Assembly (NCBI RefSeq): GCF_050483325.1
Contig: NZ_JBCMYF010000011.1
Location: forward strand, 1-64,000
Direction: 5' to 3'
Origin: Bacillus_P idriensis_A
GTDB lineage: Bacteria; Bacillota; Bacilli; Bacillales; Bacillaceae
DNA length: 64,000 bases
Both the position numbers and the translations under genes were made by a program. The notes below the pieces were generated by a model. The model was given only the letters and a program-made list of their open reading frames with translations. It was not told where the DNA came from and searched no databases. Each line of letters begins with the position of its first letter. Positions within the stretch are counted from its first letter, which is position 1. Positions 34,942 to 44,413 of this stretch are shown here, one piece after another.

Positions 34942-36228
34942 ATGTCTTCAGTAGTAGTAGTTGGAACACAATGGGGAGATGAAGGTAAAGGAAAGATTAC
35001 CGACTTCCTTTCAGAAAATGCAGAGGTTATCGCTCGTTATCAAGGCGGGAATAACGCTGGACATACGATAAAATTTAACGGTGAAACATATAAGCTGCAC
35101 TTAATTCCATCAGGTATCTTTTACAGTGAAAAGACCTGTGTAATCGGCAATGGAATGGTAGTAGACCCGAAAGCTCTTATAAAGGAGCTTGCTTATCTTC
35201 ATGAGCGCGGAGTAAGCACAGACAATCTTCGCATCAGCAATCGCGCGCATGTCATTCTTCCTTATCATCTAAAACTTGATGAAGTGGAAGAAGAACGCAA
35301 AGGCGCAAACAAAATCGGTACGACTAAAAAAGGAATCGGCCCTGCATATATGGATAAAGCAGCGCGCGTAGGAATCCGCATCGCTGATTTACTGGACCGT
35401 GAGTCTTTCGAAGAAAAGCTAACTAGAAACCTTGAAGAAAAGAACCGCATGCTTGAAAAGTACTATGAGACAGAAGGATTCACGATTGAAGAAATCCTTG
35501 ATGAGTACTATGAATACGGTCAGCAGTTCAAGCAATACGTTTGCGACACAGCTGTTGTCTTGAATGATGCTCTTGACGGAGGCAGACGCGTGTTATTTGA
35601 AGGTGCACAGGGCGTTATGCTTGATATCGATCAAGGTACGTATCCATTTGTTACTTCATCAAACCCGGTAGCGGGAGGAGTAACAATCGGTTCTGGTGTA
35701 GGACCAACGAAAATCAACCATGTTGTCGGTGTTTCTAAAGCATACACAACTCGTGTTGGAGACGGCCCGTTCCCTACTGAACTTGATAACGAAATCGGAC
35801 ATCATATCCGCGAAGTCGGCCGTGAATACGGTACAACAACAGGCCGCGCACGCCGCGTAGGCTGGTTTGACAGTGTCGTTGTCCGTCATGCACGCCGTGT
35901 CAGCGGAATTACGGATTTATCCTTAAACTCCATTGACGTTTTAACTGGCATCGAAACATTAAAGATTTGTACAGCATACAAATACAAAGGCGAAATCATG
36001 GAATCTTTCCCTGCAAGCCTAAAAGTACTTGCTGAGTGTGAACCTGTCTATGAAGAGCTTCCAGGCTGGACAGAAGACATCACAGGCGTCCGCGACCTTG
36101 GTGAGCTTCCGCAAAACGCACGCAACTACATCGAGCGTGTATCACAGCTTACAGGCATCCCTCTATCAGTATTCTCAGTGGGACCTGACAGAACACAAAC
36201 AAATGTTGTAAGAAGCGTATACAGCTAA
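34942..36228 (+). CDS. purA: Adenylosuccinate synthetase
   Basis: GTP-dependent conversion of IMP and aspartate to adenylosuccinate, first committed step to AMP; 428 residues. P-loop GTQWGDEGKGKITD near residues 9-22; GNNAGHTI, GIGPAYMDKAAR, GAQGVMLDIDQGTYPFVTSSN and DRTQTNVVRS near the C-terminus. ATG 34942 with GGAGGTG upstream; an in-frame extension to 34840 overlaps promoter elements and is rejected. Likely repressed by PurR through the box pair. Confidence 0.97.
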   Translation: MSSVVVVGTQWGDEGKGKITDFLSENAEVIARYQGGNNAGHTIKFNGETYKLHLIPSGIFYSEKTCVIGNGMVVDPKALIKELAYLHERGVSTDNLRISNRAHVILPYHLKLDEVEEERKGANKIGTTKKGIGPAYMDKAARVGIRIADLLDRESFEEKLTRNLEEKNRMLEKYYETEGFTIEEILDEYYEYGQQFKQYVCDTAVVLNDALDGGRRVLFEGAQGVMLDIDQGTYPFVTSSNPVAGGVTIGSGVGPTKINHVVGVSKAYTTRVGDGPFPTELDNEIGHHIREVGREYGTTTGRARRVGWFDSVVVRHARRVSGITDLSLNSIDVLTGIETLKICTAYKYKGEIMESFPASLKVLAECEPVYEELPGWTEDITGVRDLGELPQNARNYIERVSQLTGIPLSVFSVGPDRTQTNVVRSVYS

Positions 36229-36236
36229 GTAAAGGA

Positions 36237-36268
36237 TTGAAAGGGGGCTTGCCTCCTTTCGATTTTTA
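36237..36268 (+). terminator. purA terminator
   Basis: GAAAGGGGG / CCTCCTTTC (36239-36260, one G-T pair, loop CTTG), then GATTTTTA. The T tract is modest. Confidence 0.7.
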
Positions 36269-36513
36269 GATAGTATCAAAATTTTTTTTGTTATGGAAGG
36301 CAAGGAAGCGCCCAAGCGCCCGAATCGTACCCTGCAAAAATCGAAAAAGCCTTTTCCCAGTAAACTTGGGAATTTGAAGATATTATTTAGATAGTAATCG
36401 ATATGAGTTTTTATTTATATTAAAAATTTCCTTGTATTTCCGCGAGACATACATTATAATAATAAAGGTCCGGTGTTAAAGAGCGTTTTACATAACATTG
36501 TGAAAAGATTACA
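36269..36513. other. purA-tRNA spacer
   Basis: No gene seen. AT-rich with a short GCGCCCAAGCGCCC patch near 36309; TATAAT-like ATTATAATAA at about 36453-36462 may serve the tRNA. Confidence 0.4.
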
Positions 36514-36520
36514 TAAACAT

Positions 36521-36546
36521 GGCTCGGTAGCTCAGTCGGTAGAGCA
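36521..36546 (+). pseudogene. Truncated 5' copy of tRNA-Phe
   Basis: The first 26 nt of the tRNA-Phe (acceptor 5' strand and D-arm, GGCTCGGTAG...GAGCA) recur exactly, 149 bp upstream of the intact gene; with flanking TAAACAT the direct repeat is 33 bp (36514-36546 and 36663-36695). The sequence then diverges, lacking anticodon and T arms. Confidence 0.85.
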
Positions 36547-36669
36547 CGATCGAATAAGCTGAGAAGCATTCACATCAGCGCACAAATTGAGCCGCTGCTT
36601 GGCTAAGCTTCCTGAAATTTGGGCGAAGGTCCCAAGAACAAAACAACATTGTACTTCATACTTAAACAT

Positions 36670-36742
36670 GGCTCGGTAGCTCAGTCGGTAGAGCAAAGGA
36701 CTGAAAATCCTTGTGTCGGCGGTTCGATTCCGTCCCGAGCCA
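36670..36742 (+). tRNA. tRNA-Phe (anticodon GAA)
   Basis: A 73-nt cloverleaf: acceptor GGCTCGG/CCGAGCC, D-arm GCTC/GAGC, anticodon stem AAGGA/TCCTT with loop CTGAAAA (GAA), T-arm GGCGG TTCGATT CCGTC, discriminator A. CCA is not encoded (next bases CTC), so the CCA-adding enzyme is needed. Sequence nearly equals B. subtilis tRNA-Phe. Confidence 0.97.
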
Positions 36743-36744
36743 CT

Positions 36745-36790
36745 CAAAAAAAGACATGATCCTTTTAGGATGCATGTCTTTTTTCTTTAG
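36745..36790 (+). terminator. tRNA-Phe terminator
   Basis: AAAAAGACATG...TCC / GGA...CATGTCTTTTT hairpin, followed by T-rich TTTTTTC. Confidence 0.85.
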
Positions 36791-36874
36791 AGATAAGAAA
36801 GTATAAAATTTTGCGCTTCGATGGCGAGCAGAATCGCTCAACTCCTCGGTCAGAACAGGCGTTTGTGCTTTTTT
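36789..36874. repeat. Dispersed repeat R1, 3'-deleted copy
   Basis: About 86 bp: AGATAAGAAAGTATAAAA, GCGCTTCGATGGCGAGCAG, AACTCCTCGGTCAGAAC, then directly AGGCGTTTGTGCTTTTTT. The middle half of R1 is absent. Confidence 0.8.
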
Positions 36875-37113
36875 TATGTGACATTCTCATCATGATAAAT
36901 TCTGCTTATATGGGTATATATTGTCAGGAAGCAGTAAATTATGTCACCAATAATACAGAAATGTTACATTTTGCAAAATGACTAGGTAATTTTCTGATAA
37001 TATGCTAATTTAATATAGTGATAAAAAAATAGAATTTTGTCGAAATAGAACTATTTGCTTATAAAATGATAGATAAAGTACTTAGAAGTGGTTAATTGGG
37101 AGGAAATTAAATC
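36875..37113. other. Promoter region of M23 peptidase gene
   Basis: AT-rich. Includes ATTTTGCAAAAT palindrome (about 36969-36980) and TGTTAC (WalR half-site-like) just before it. TTGTCG...TATAAA pair with 17-nt spacer lies at about 37037-37065. None is decisive. Confidence 0.45.
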
Positions 37114-38568
37114 GTGTTTAAGCGCATAAATGGATTCGTTGGAAACAACGTTCACTATACAAAAAACAGCATAATGAAGAAGGCTTTTTTTAGTTTGGGT
37201 TTTGCAGGAGCATTGTCGTTTGGCATCGGATCTGCATCTGCGGAAGAAAAGCTTGAAACGGTATATCATGTTTATTTAGATGGAGAAAGAATTGGTACAG
37301 TCGACAGTCAGCAGTTAATTGATGACCTTTCAAAGCAGAAAGTTGAAGAGGCCAAAAAGAACTATAAAGATTATCAATTAACGGTTGAAGAAATTGAAAT
37401 GATCCCAGAGCAAATGTTTCGTCCTGTTTCAAACAACGAAGAAACAGTAAATAAGCTTCATGCAGAAATGGATGTTGTAGCAGAAGCTGCATCCATTAAG
37501 GTAGACGATCATAACGTTGCGTACTTCAAAAATAAAGAAGAAGCAGAACGTGTTTTAAACCAATTTAAAAGCAAGTATGTGTCAGAGGATGTTTTAAAGC
37601 AGCTTGATACGATGAAAGAATCCACCGTGCCTCTGCAGCCTATTAAAGAAAATCAATCTCGTATATTAGACGTTTCCTTTTCTGATAAAGTTTCAGTTTC
37701 AGAAGGAAAAATTTCTCCCGATAAGCTGATTACGGCCGAGGAAGGCTTAGAGCTTCTGGAAAAAGGAACACTTAAAGAGAAAAAACACAAAGTTGATGGT
37801 GCTGATGTACTCAGTACAGTAGCTGCTGAATATAAACTTACTGTAGAAGATCTACTTGCACTCAATCCAAGTTTAGAAGATGAAGATGTTATTAAACCTG
37901 GTGACGAACTGAATGTAAAAGAGTATAAACCATTTACAAATGTTCTTGTAAAAGAAGAAGTATCCAAAAAAGAAGCAATTGCTTATGAAACAGAAGTAAT
38001 TGAAGATTCTTCTATGTTCAAGGGCGACAAGAAAACGAAGCAAGAAGGCAAAGACGGTCAAAAGCTGTTAAATTATATTGTTTATAAAGAAAACGGAAAT
38101 GAAGTGAAACGCGATACAACAAAGGATGAAACATTGACTGAGCCGGTAAAGGAAATTATCGTTAAAGGCACGAAAGTCGTTCCTTCACGCGGCAATGGAT
38201 CTTTAGCATGGCCTGCTGTCGGCGGGACTGTAACAAGCAAGCTTGGCACTCGCTGGGGAAAAATGCATAAAGGAATAGATATTGCAGGTGTAAGTGATCG
38301 TACAATTAAAGCTGCCGATAATGGGAAAATTGTTTATGCAAGCAACTCGGGAGCCTATGGAAACAAAGTTGAGATTGACCACGGCAATGGCATGAAAACA
38401 GTCTACGCACATCTAAACTCTATTTCTGTCTCTGTAGGTCAAACCGTATCTCAAGGCCAAAAAATCGGTGTCATGGGATCTACCGGACGTTCAACAGGCG
38501 TTCATTTGCATTTTGAAGTTTACCAAAACGGAAGTTTGAAAAATCCGCTTAATTACTTGAAAAAATAA
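37114..38568 (+). CDS. Secreted M23 peptidoglycan endopeptidase with LysM-like and G5 domains
   Basis: A 484-residue secreted wall hydrolase. Signal sequence (hydrophobic about 23-43, ending GSASA), LysM-like segment (about 228-270, VDGADVLSTVAAEYKLTVEDLLALNPSLEDEDVIKPGDEL), G5 domain (about 272-355, TEVIEDSSMFKGDKKTKQEGKDG) and C-terminal M23 domain with the zinc ligands H in MHKGIDIAG and HLHFEVYQNG. GTG at 37114 with GGGAGG upstream. It directly precedes walRK; M23 endopeptidases are typical WalR targets (family knowledge), so local control by WalR is plausible. A terminator overlaps its stop. Confidence 0.92.
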   Translation: MFKRINGFVGNNVHYTKNSIMKKAFFSLGFAGALSFGIGSASAEEKLETVYHVYLDGERIGTVDSQQLIDDLSKQKVEEAKKNYKDYQLTVEEIEMIPEQMFRPVSNNEETVNKLHAEMDVVAEAASIKVDDHNVAYFKNKEEAERVLNQFKSKYVSEDVLKQLDTMKESTVPLQPIKENQSRILDVSFSDKVSVSEGKISPDKLITAEEGLELLEKGTLKEKKHKVDGADVLSTVAAEYKLTVEDLLALNPSLEDEDVIKPGDELNVKEYKPFTNVLVKEEVSKKEAIAYETEVIEDSSMFKGDKKTKQEGKDGQKLLNYIVYKENGNEVKRDTTKDETLTEPVKEIIVKGTKVVPSRGNGSLAWPAVGGTVTSKLGTRWGKMHKGIDIAGVSDRTIKAADNGKIVYASNSGAYGNKVEIDHGNGMKTVYAHLNSISVSVGQTVSQGQKIGVMGSTGRSTGVHLHFEVYQNGSLKNPLNYLKK

Positions 38569-38595
38569 CCTCTAGCTTTGCTAGAGGTTTTCCTT
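38566..38595 (+). terminator. Terminator after M23 gene
   Basis: AACCTCTAGC (38567-38576) / GCTAGAGGTT (38580-38589), TTT loop, TTCC tail; overlaps the stop codon. Confidence 0.85.
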
Positions 38596-38825
38596 ATTTC
38601 AGCTCGGCAAAATGCCGGGTTTTTGTCTTTATTGAATGAAAAAAGGTTTAGTGTAAGTTTTCACTGAATTCTTGATGAACCTCTTTTCACGCTGCAGCTG
38701 TTTCACCGCAGCACATTTAGGAAATAGCTAAAAAGAAATACGCCTTGAAAAGGTGAATCTGTTTAGTAGAAGTGGTAAATTAAGAATAAGGAAAGAAACA
38801 CCTTATGTAAAAGGGGCGATAGGCC

Positions 38826-39530
38826 ATGGAAAAGAAGATCTTAGTTGTTGATGATGAAAAGCCGATTGCAGACATTCTGCAATTTAACTTAAAAAAAGAA
38901 GGCTACGAAGTATTTTGTGCCTACGATGGAAATGAAGCTGTCGAAATGGTAGAAGAAATCCAGCCTGATCTTATTCTTTTAGATATCATGCTCCCGAATA
39001 AAGACGGCATGGAAGTATGCCGTGAAGTCCGAAAAAAATATGAAATCCCCATTATCATGCTCACTGCAAAAGATTCTGAAATCGATAAAGTGCTTGGACT
39101 TGAACTCGGAGCAGATGATTATGTTACAAAGCCTTTCAGCACCAGAGAGCTTTTGGCGCGTGTAAAAGCGAATTTAAGAAGATTGCAGGCTCTTCCTCCA
39201 GAACAGCAATCAGACAAAAATGAAATTGAAATCGGCTCATTAACGATTCATCCGGATGCCTATGTCGTCTCTAAACGCGGTGAAACGATTGAACTGACTC
39301 ATCGTGAGTTTGAGCTGCTTCATTATTTAGCTAAACATATCGGACAAGTGATGACGCGTGAACACCTCCTTCAAACCGTTTGGGGCTATGATTATTTTGG
39401 TGACGTCCGGACTGTAGATGTGACCGTGCGCAGACTCAGGGAGAAAATCGAAGATAACCCGAGTCATCCGACTTGGATTGTGACGCGAAGAGGTGTCGGG
39501 TATTACTTGCGTAACCCTGAACAGGAGTAG
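38826..39530 (+). CDS. walR: Response regulator WalR
   Basis: OmpR-type regulator of the essential cell-wall two-component system; 234 residues. Receiver domain with DD9-10, phosphoacceptor Asp53 (LLDIMLPNKDG), T81 and K103 (TKPF), then a winged-helix DNA-binding domain ending TVRRLREKIEDNPSHPTWIVTRRGVGYYL. ATG 38826 after AAGGGGCGA. First gene of walRKHIJ-htr operon, with 5 nt before walK. Confidence 0.97.
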   Translation: MEKKILVVDDEKPIADILQFNLKKEGYEVFCAYDGNEAVEMVEEIQPDLILLDIMLPNKDGMEVCREVRKKYEIPIIMLTAKDSEIDKVLGLELGADDYVTKPFSTRELLARVKANLRRLQALPPEQQSDKNEIEIGSLTIHPDAYVVSKRGETIELTHREFELLHYLAKHIGQVMTREHLLQTVWGYDYFGDVRTVDVTVRRLREKIEDNPSHPTWIVTRRGVGYYLRNPEQE

Positions 39531-39535
39531 GTTTC

Positions 39536-41380
39536 ATGAATAAAGTAGGTTTTTTTAGATCGATCCATTTCAAATTTGTCATGGTATATGTGCTCCTTAT
39601 TATGATTGCCATGCAGATCATTGGAGTTTATTTTGTGCAGCAGCTAGAAAGATCTTTGACAGAAAACTTCAATACGTCCATTACGCAAAGAATTAATTTT
39701 ATTAATTACAGCATTGAACAAGAAATGACAAAAGAGCGGACAGAAGATCCAACAGGCACCCTCCCGACGCTTGAGGAAGATATCACCGCTATCTTAAAGG
39801 ACTTTGCCAAGGATGAAATCCAGGAAATCAGAGTCATTGATAAAAATAGCCGTGTAATTGCTACGTCAGATCCTAATAATAGCGATATTATTGGAAAACG
39901 GACGACAGAAGTTCTTGTAAAACGGACGCTTGTATTCGAAAAACCGGATGAAAAAGTCTATATAGAACGCGACACCAGCAGGCGTGTATGGGTTTCCTCA
40001 ACTCCTATTAAAAATATTGACCAAGAAACCATTGGAGCATTGTATCTTGTAGCTTCGATGGAAGAAGTATTTTCTCAAATGAGGGTTATCAATGGAATCT
40101 TAGCCACGGGAACCGGTATTTCCTTGGCAATCACAGCAGCATTAGGTGTTTTTCTTGCGCGTACGATTACAAGGCCAATGTCTGATATGAGAAAGCAGGC
40201 AATCGAGTTATCTAAGGGTAACTTTTCCAGAAAAGTCAGAGTTTACGGCGAGGATGAAATTGGCCAGCTTGCCATTACCTTTAATAATCTGACAGATAAA
40301 CTGGAAGAAGCACAGGCCTCTACTGAAGGAGAACGGAAGAAGCTGGCATCTGTTATTGCCCATATGACGGATGGCGTTATCGCAACGAACCGAACTGGAG
40401 AAGTTATTTTGGTCAACAATCCGGCCTTGGAAATGCTTAACGTTTCACGTGAAACCGTTTATGAGGTACCGATTACGAAGATACTCGGAATTGAAGACGA
40501 GTATACGTTTGATAGTTTAATTGAGCAGCAGGACTCCCTTATTTTAGATGCAAGCACTGAGGATAAGCCATACATCCTAAGAGTAAACTTTTCTGTTATT
40601 CAAAAAGAGCAAAAACGAAATAATGGGCTGATTGCTGTCATTTATGATATTACCGAACAGGAAAAAATCGATGAGGAAAGACGCGAATTTGTAGCTAACG
40701 TATCTCATGAACTTAGAACGCCGCTTACGACGATGCGCAGCTATCTGGAAGCACTTGCCGATGGAGCCTGGGAAGATAAAGAAATTGCTCCTCAATTTTT
40801 AAACGTCACTCAAAATGAGACAGAACGGATGATTCGTCTTGTGAATGATTTGCTGCAGCTTTCAAAACTGGACAGCAAAGATTACCGCATCAATAAAGAA
40901 TGGATTAACTTTACTAATTTCTTTAATCAAATTATTGACAGGTTTGAGATGACTAAGGAACAGCACGTAACCTTCTTGCGTAAGCTCCCGGACGAAAAAC
41001 TTTATGTAGATATTGATCCGGATAAGATTACACAAGTGCTGGATAATATTATTTCAAATGCTCTCAAATATTCGCCAGAGGGCGGTCTGATTACATTTAA
41101 GGTGGAAGTTCAAGAAGATAAGCTTCAAATCAGCGTAACAGATCAGGGTATGGGAATTCCAAAAGGAACCGAGAACAAAATATTTGAGCGGTTTTACCGT
41201 GTGGACAAAGCGCGTACAAGAAAGCTTGGGGGAACAGGTCTCGGCCTTGCTATAGCAAAAGAAATGATTGGCGCGCATGATGGGGAAATATGGGCAAAAA
41301 GTGTGGAAGGCAAAGGAACAACAATCTTGTTTACTCTTCCATTTACCCGGGATCAAGAGGATGATTGGGATGAATCGTGA
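39536..41380 (+). CDS. walK: Sensor histidine kinase WalK
   Basis: Membrane kinase of the WalRK system, 614 residues. TM1 about 10-30, extracytoplasmic PAS-like sensor about 35-180, TM2 about 183-205, HAMP, PAS (about 265-370), HisKA with His about 391 in VANVSHELRTPL, HATPase with NIISNALKYSPEGG and GTGLGLAIAKEMIG. AGGAG precedes the ATG. A parS-like palindrome lies inside the gene at 40441-40456. walH starts before its stop. Confidence 0.97.
   Translation: MNKVGFFRSIHFKFVMVYVLLIMIAMQIIGVYFVQQLERSLTENFNTSITQRINFINYSIEQEMTKERTEDPTGTLPTLEEDITAILKDFAKDEIQEIRVIDKNSRVIATSDPNNSDIIGKRTTEVLVKRTLVFEKPDEKVYIERDTSRRVWVSSTPIKNIDQETIGALYLVASMEEVFSQMRVINGILATGTGISLAITAALGVFLARTITRPMSDMRKQAIELSKGNFSRKVRVYGEDEIGQLAITFNNLTDKLEEAQASTEGERKKLASVIAHMTDGVIATNRTGEVILVNNPALEMLNVSRETVYEVPITKILGIEDEYTFDSLIEQQDSLILDASTEDKPYILRVNFSVIQKEQKRNNGLIAVIYDITEQEKIDEERREFVANVSHELRTPLTTMRSYLEALADGAWEDKEIAPQFLNVTQNETERMIRLVNDLLQLSKLDSKDYRINKEWINFTNFFNQIIDRFEMTKEQHVTFLRKLPDEKLYVDIDPDKITQVLDNIISNALKYSPEGGLITFKVEVQEDKLQISVTDQGMGIPKGTENKIFERFYRVDKARTRKLGGTGLGLAIAKEMIGAHDGEIWAKSVEGKGTTILFTLPFTRDQEDDWDES
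40441..40456. promoter_or_regulatory. parS-like site within walK
   Basis: CGTTTCACGTGAAACC: perfect 14-bp core GTTTCACGTGAAAC, differing from the parS consensus only at the two end bases. It lies about 17 kb from the spo0J parS. Confidence 0.8.
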
Positions 41381-42716
41381 ACAAGCAAAAACAGTCATAT
41401 TAGTGCTGCTTGTCTGCTGCAGTGTGTTTTTTACGTATAATCTGTGGACATTTAAGCCTAATTATGACTTTATACAAAATAGCCAGTATTTAGAAAATGC
41501 ACCTATCAGTCAAGTGAAAAATGAGCCGGCTAACGTGATCCGTCCTTATCAGATGTTTGTCCATCAAAATGCCGAGCATTACGGAACGTATAAAGCAGAA
41601 AATATTGATTTCCTGTGGAATCAGCTGCGAAACTGGAATATCAGCGAAGTGAAAAATGTTTCAAGCAGATATACGTCTGATCAGTTGGATGAGTGGCTGA
41701 ATGGGAAAAGCGAATCGAAAAAAATAGAATTTGTTTTCAGTGACAAAATTCCGTTTGAAATCTTTCAATCTATCTTTCAATATAAATCACAGAAAACCAT
41801 CTACTCTTCTTTTGACCGGATTGACCTGCCTCAGGCAAAAGCCAATCAGCCGCAAAGAATTATTTTTGTTTCTGTCGAACAAAGACTTGTATATGAGGCA
41901 TCTATCAGCAATGAAAATGCCAAAAACATCATTGCTTCCATCATTGAAAAAAAGGAAAACCTGGATCCGTACATTTCTATTGATTTTTTTGAAGATAAGA
42001 ACTTGCTTCTGCCTGAGGGCAAGATTGAACTGAATCAGATGAAGTATATTATTAATTCGATCAGCGGTGAGGATTTTAAACAGGCGCTCTTTACAAATCC
42101 GAGCTATGTAAGAAGAGAAATGAAGCCTACACAAAACGTCTATACTGACGGAACAAGCCTGCTGACTGTTTATCCAAGCCAGGAGAGATTAAGATTTGTC
42201 AATCCGACCATTGATCCGAGCATGTTTATTGAACGTGGAAAAGCTATGAAACAAAGCATAGAGTTTCTAAATAATCATGGCGGCTGGACAGATGACTATC
42301 AGTTTTACAACATGGATTCCGACAGCCAGCTTGTTTCATTTCGTCTGATGGTTGACTCTGTACCTGTGTTTGAAAATAATACAAACACGTTTGGACCTAC
42401 TGAGATTTCGATGCGGTGGGGAAATAACGAAATTGCGACCTATTTGCGTCCTCTCTATGATTTGGATGCAGAATTTGTTCCAAATGCAGTAAAAATGCCA
42501 AATGGCGAAGAAATCATCAATCTGCTTGAGCAGAGAAAGACGATTGAAAAAGAAAATGTGAAGCGGGTATTTCCTGCTTATGAAATGTCTGCAACAGCAG
42601 AGCCGAGAATTGTTGCCGTTAAGCCTTACTGGTACGTAGAAACCGAAAGCGGCCAATTCGTTAAGCTGCAGGCAGGAAATGATACGCTTGGAGGTAACAG
42701 CGATGGATTGGAGTAA
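41370..42716 (+). CDS. walH: WalK regulator YycH/WalH
   Basis: A 448-residue membrane-tethered extracytoplasmic protein that, with WalI, modulates WalK. Single N-terminal TM (VILVLLVCCSVFFTYNLWTF), then a large domain outside. ATG 41370 with AGAGG upstream, inside the walK 3' end; upstream in-frame codons lack a site. The walI ATG overlaps its stop region (14 nt). Confidence 0.93.
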   Translation: MNREQAKTVILVLLVCCSVFFTYNLWTFKPNYDFIQNSQYLENAPISQVKNEPANVIRPYQMFVHQNAEHYGTYKAENIDFLWNQLRNWNISEVKNVSSRYTSDQLDEWLNGKSESKKIEFVFSDKIPFEIFQSIFQYKSQKTIYSSFDRIDLPQAKANQPQRIIFVSVEQRLVYEASISNENAKNIIASIIEKKENLDPYISIDFFEDKNLLLPEGKIELNQMKYIINSISGEDFKQALFTNPSYVRREMKPTQNVYTDGTSLLTVYPSQERLRFVNPTIDPSMFIERGKAMKQSIEFLNNHGGWTDDYQFYNMDSDSQLVSFRLMVDSVPVFENNTNTFGPTEISMRWGNNEIATYLRPLYDLDAEFVPNAVKMPNGEEIINLLEQRKTIEKENVKRVFPAYEMSATAEPRIVAVKPYWYVETESGQFVKLQAGNDTLGGNSDGLE

Positions 42717-43509
42717 GACGAAATCCATTTTTATACTGGCATTTCTCGTTCTGAATACGTTTTTAGCGATTCAATATTTTAATATTATCATTACAAACAG
42801 CAGGTATGATGTGATTCAAAAAGCAACAGTTGAAGAACAGCTTGCAGCCGAAGGAATTACTTATGTAGAGCTTCCTAAAGGAAATGAAAAAGGTGCTTAC
42901 ATTTCAGCTGAAAGCAAGGTTTTCTCTGAAGAAGAACTGAAGGCTTTATCCAATCAGGAGATTCTTAATGTTGAAAATAACTTCACCGGATTAAAAGCTG
43001 AATTTGAAAAGCCGATTGGACTGCCTGAGACCAATACCCAGAGTAAATTGAATCAGATTGTCCGCGAGAACATCCTTTACGGAGATCAATACGCTCTGTG
43101 GAAGACGGATAAGGTAAAAAATACAATCGTCTATATTCAAACCTATAATGATAGAATGGTGTTTCAGGATCTTTCTACTGATCAGAACATCGGAATGCTG
43201 ACCCTTTATCTAAATGATAAGAATCAGATTGTCAGCTATGAGCAGACCATGCTTGAAAATATTGAGGATCTGGAAGAAAGACAGGACACCCTCCCTGCTC
43301 TTAAGGCACTGGAGGCTCTCTACAATAAAAATGATTTAAAGCCAAACAGCAAAGTAACAGATGTGCAATTTGGCTACTATACACCTTTTCCCTTATCAGG
43401 AGAACAGATATTGGCACCTACATGGCATATCGTTGTAAATGAAAAAGAGGATTATTACGTAAATGCATTAGAAGGACAAGTGATCCGTTCTAATGAAAAA
43501 TTGGAGTGA
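42703..43509 (+). CDS. walI: WalK regulator YycI/WalI
   Basis: A 268-residue partner of WalH with one N-terminal TM helix (SIFILAFLVLNTFLAIQYF) and an extracytoplasmic domain structurally akin to WalH's C-terminal part (family knowledge). GGAGG lies 7 nt before ATG 42703. Ends 6 nt before walJ. Confidence 0.93.
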   Translation: MDWSKTKSIFILAFLVLNTFLAIQYFNIIITNSRYDVIQKATVEEQLAAEGITYVELPKGNEKGAYISAESKVFSEEELKALSNQEILNVENNFTGLKAEFEKPIGLPETNTQSKLNQIVRENILYGDQYALWKTDKVKNTIVYIQTYNDRMVFQDLSTDQNIGMLTLYLNDKNQIVSYEQTMLENIEDLEERQDTLPALKALEALYNKNDLKPNSKVTDVQFGYYTPFPLSGEQILAPTWHIVVNEKEDYYVNALEGQVIRSNEKLE

Positions 43510-43515
43510 GAAACG

Positions 43516-44310
43516 ATGAGCTTGCAATTCAGTGTTCTCGCAAGCGGAAGCACGGGCAATGCCACTTATATAGAAACAGATCAGCATTCATTGCTCGTTG
43601 ATGCGGGATTCAGCGGTAAACAAATGGAAGTACTGTTTCAGCTGATCGGGAGAAAAATCAGTCAGCTGTCCGGTATTCTTGTTACCCACGAGCACAGCGA
43701 TCATATTAAAGGTTTGGGGATTCTTGCAAGAAAATACAAGCTGCCGGTTTATGCAAATGAGAAAACGTGGAATGCCATGGAAGGGCTGATTGGAGCCATT
43801 CATCCCGATCAGAAGTTTATTTTCCAGACAGGCACCGTTCAGTCATTTGGCGGACTTGATGTAGAATCGTTCGGCGTGTCACATGATGCTGCTGAGCCGA
43901 TGTTTTATGCTTTTCATCATGGAGACAAGAAGCTGGCATTAATTACGGACACAGGGTACGTCAGTGACAGAATGAAGGGGATCATTGATAACGCGGATGC
44001 CTTCGTTTTTGAAAGCAACCATGATGTGGATATGCTCAGAATGGGTCACTATCCATGGAGTGTAAAACGCCGGATCCTGAGTGATGTCGGCCATGTATCA
44101 AATGAAGATGCTGCCCTTGCAATGACCGATGTGATCGGAGACAACACAAAAAGAATTTACCTGGCGCATTTAAGCAAAGACAACAATATGAAAGAACTCG
44201 CCAAAATGTCTGTACAGCAGACGCTTGCAAGCAAAGGATTCATGTCCGGCGAACAGTTTGAACTGTACGATACAGATCCTAAAAACCCAACGCCTCTCGT
44301 GACTCTCTAA
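43516..44310 (+). CDS. walJ: Metallo-beta-lactamase-fold exonuclease WalJ/YycJ
   Basis: A 264-residue MBL-fold hydrolase; homologues act as 5' exonuclease in mismatch repair or affect cell-division timing. Zinc motif THEHSDHIKG (about 56-65), ITDTGYVS, and FESNHDVDML near 155. Gene order after walI is standard. Confidence 0.94.
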   Translation: MSLQFSVLASGSTGNATYIETDQHSLLVDAGFSGKQMEVLFQLIGRKISQLSGILVTHEHSDHIKGLGILARKYKLPVYANEKTWNAMEGLIGAIHPDQKFIFQTGTVQSFGGLDVESFGVSHDAAEPMFYAFHHGDKKLALITDTGYVSDRMKGIIDNADAFVFESNHDVDMLRMGHYPWSVKRRILSDVGHVSNEDAALAMTDVIGDNTKRIYLAHLSKDNNMKELAKMSVQQTLASKGFMSGEQFELYDTDPKNPTPLVTL

Positions 44311-44413
44311 GATATAAAAATAGATTTTTTTGGATATCCTTGAGTATAATATTGCTAAGATATACACACTATTCATACAGGGTTTGTTTGTGTGAAAGGA
44401 CGGGTGAAAAGCG

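Noticed and set aside
36532..36747. Minus-strand 71-codon frame over the tRNA
   Set aside because: It is the antisense of tRNA-Phe, a well-known source of false protein calls.
36960..36985. WalR box upstream of the M23 peptidase
   Set aside because: Only one TGTTAC half-site is visible; the second half of the TGTWAH-N5-TGTWAH motif is missing.
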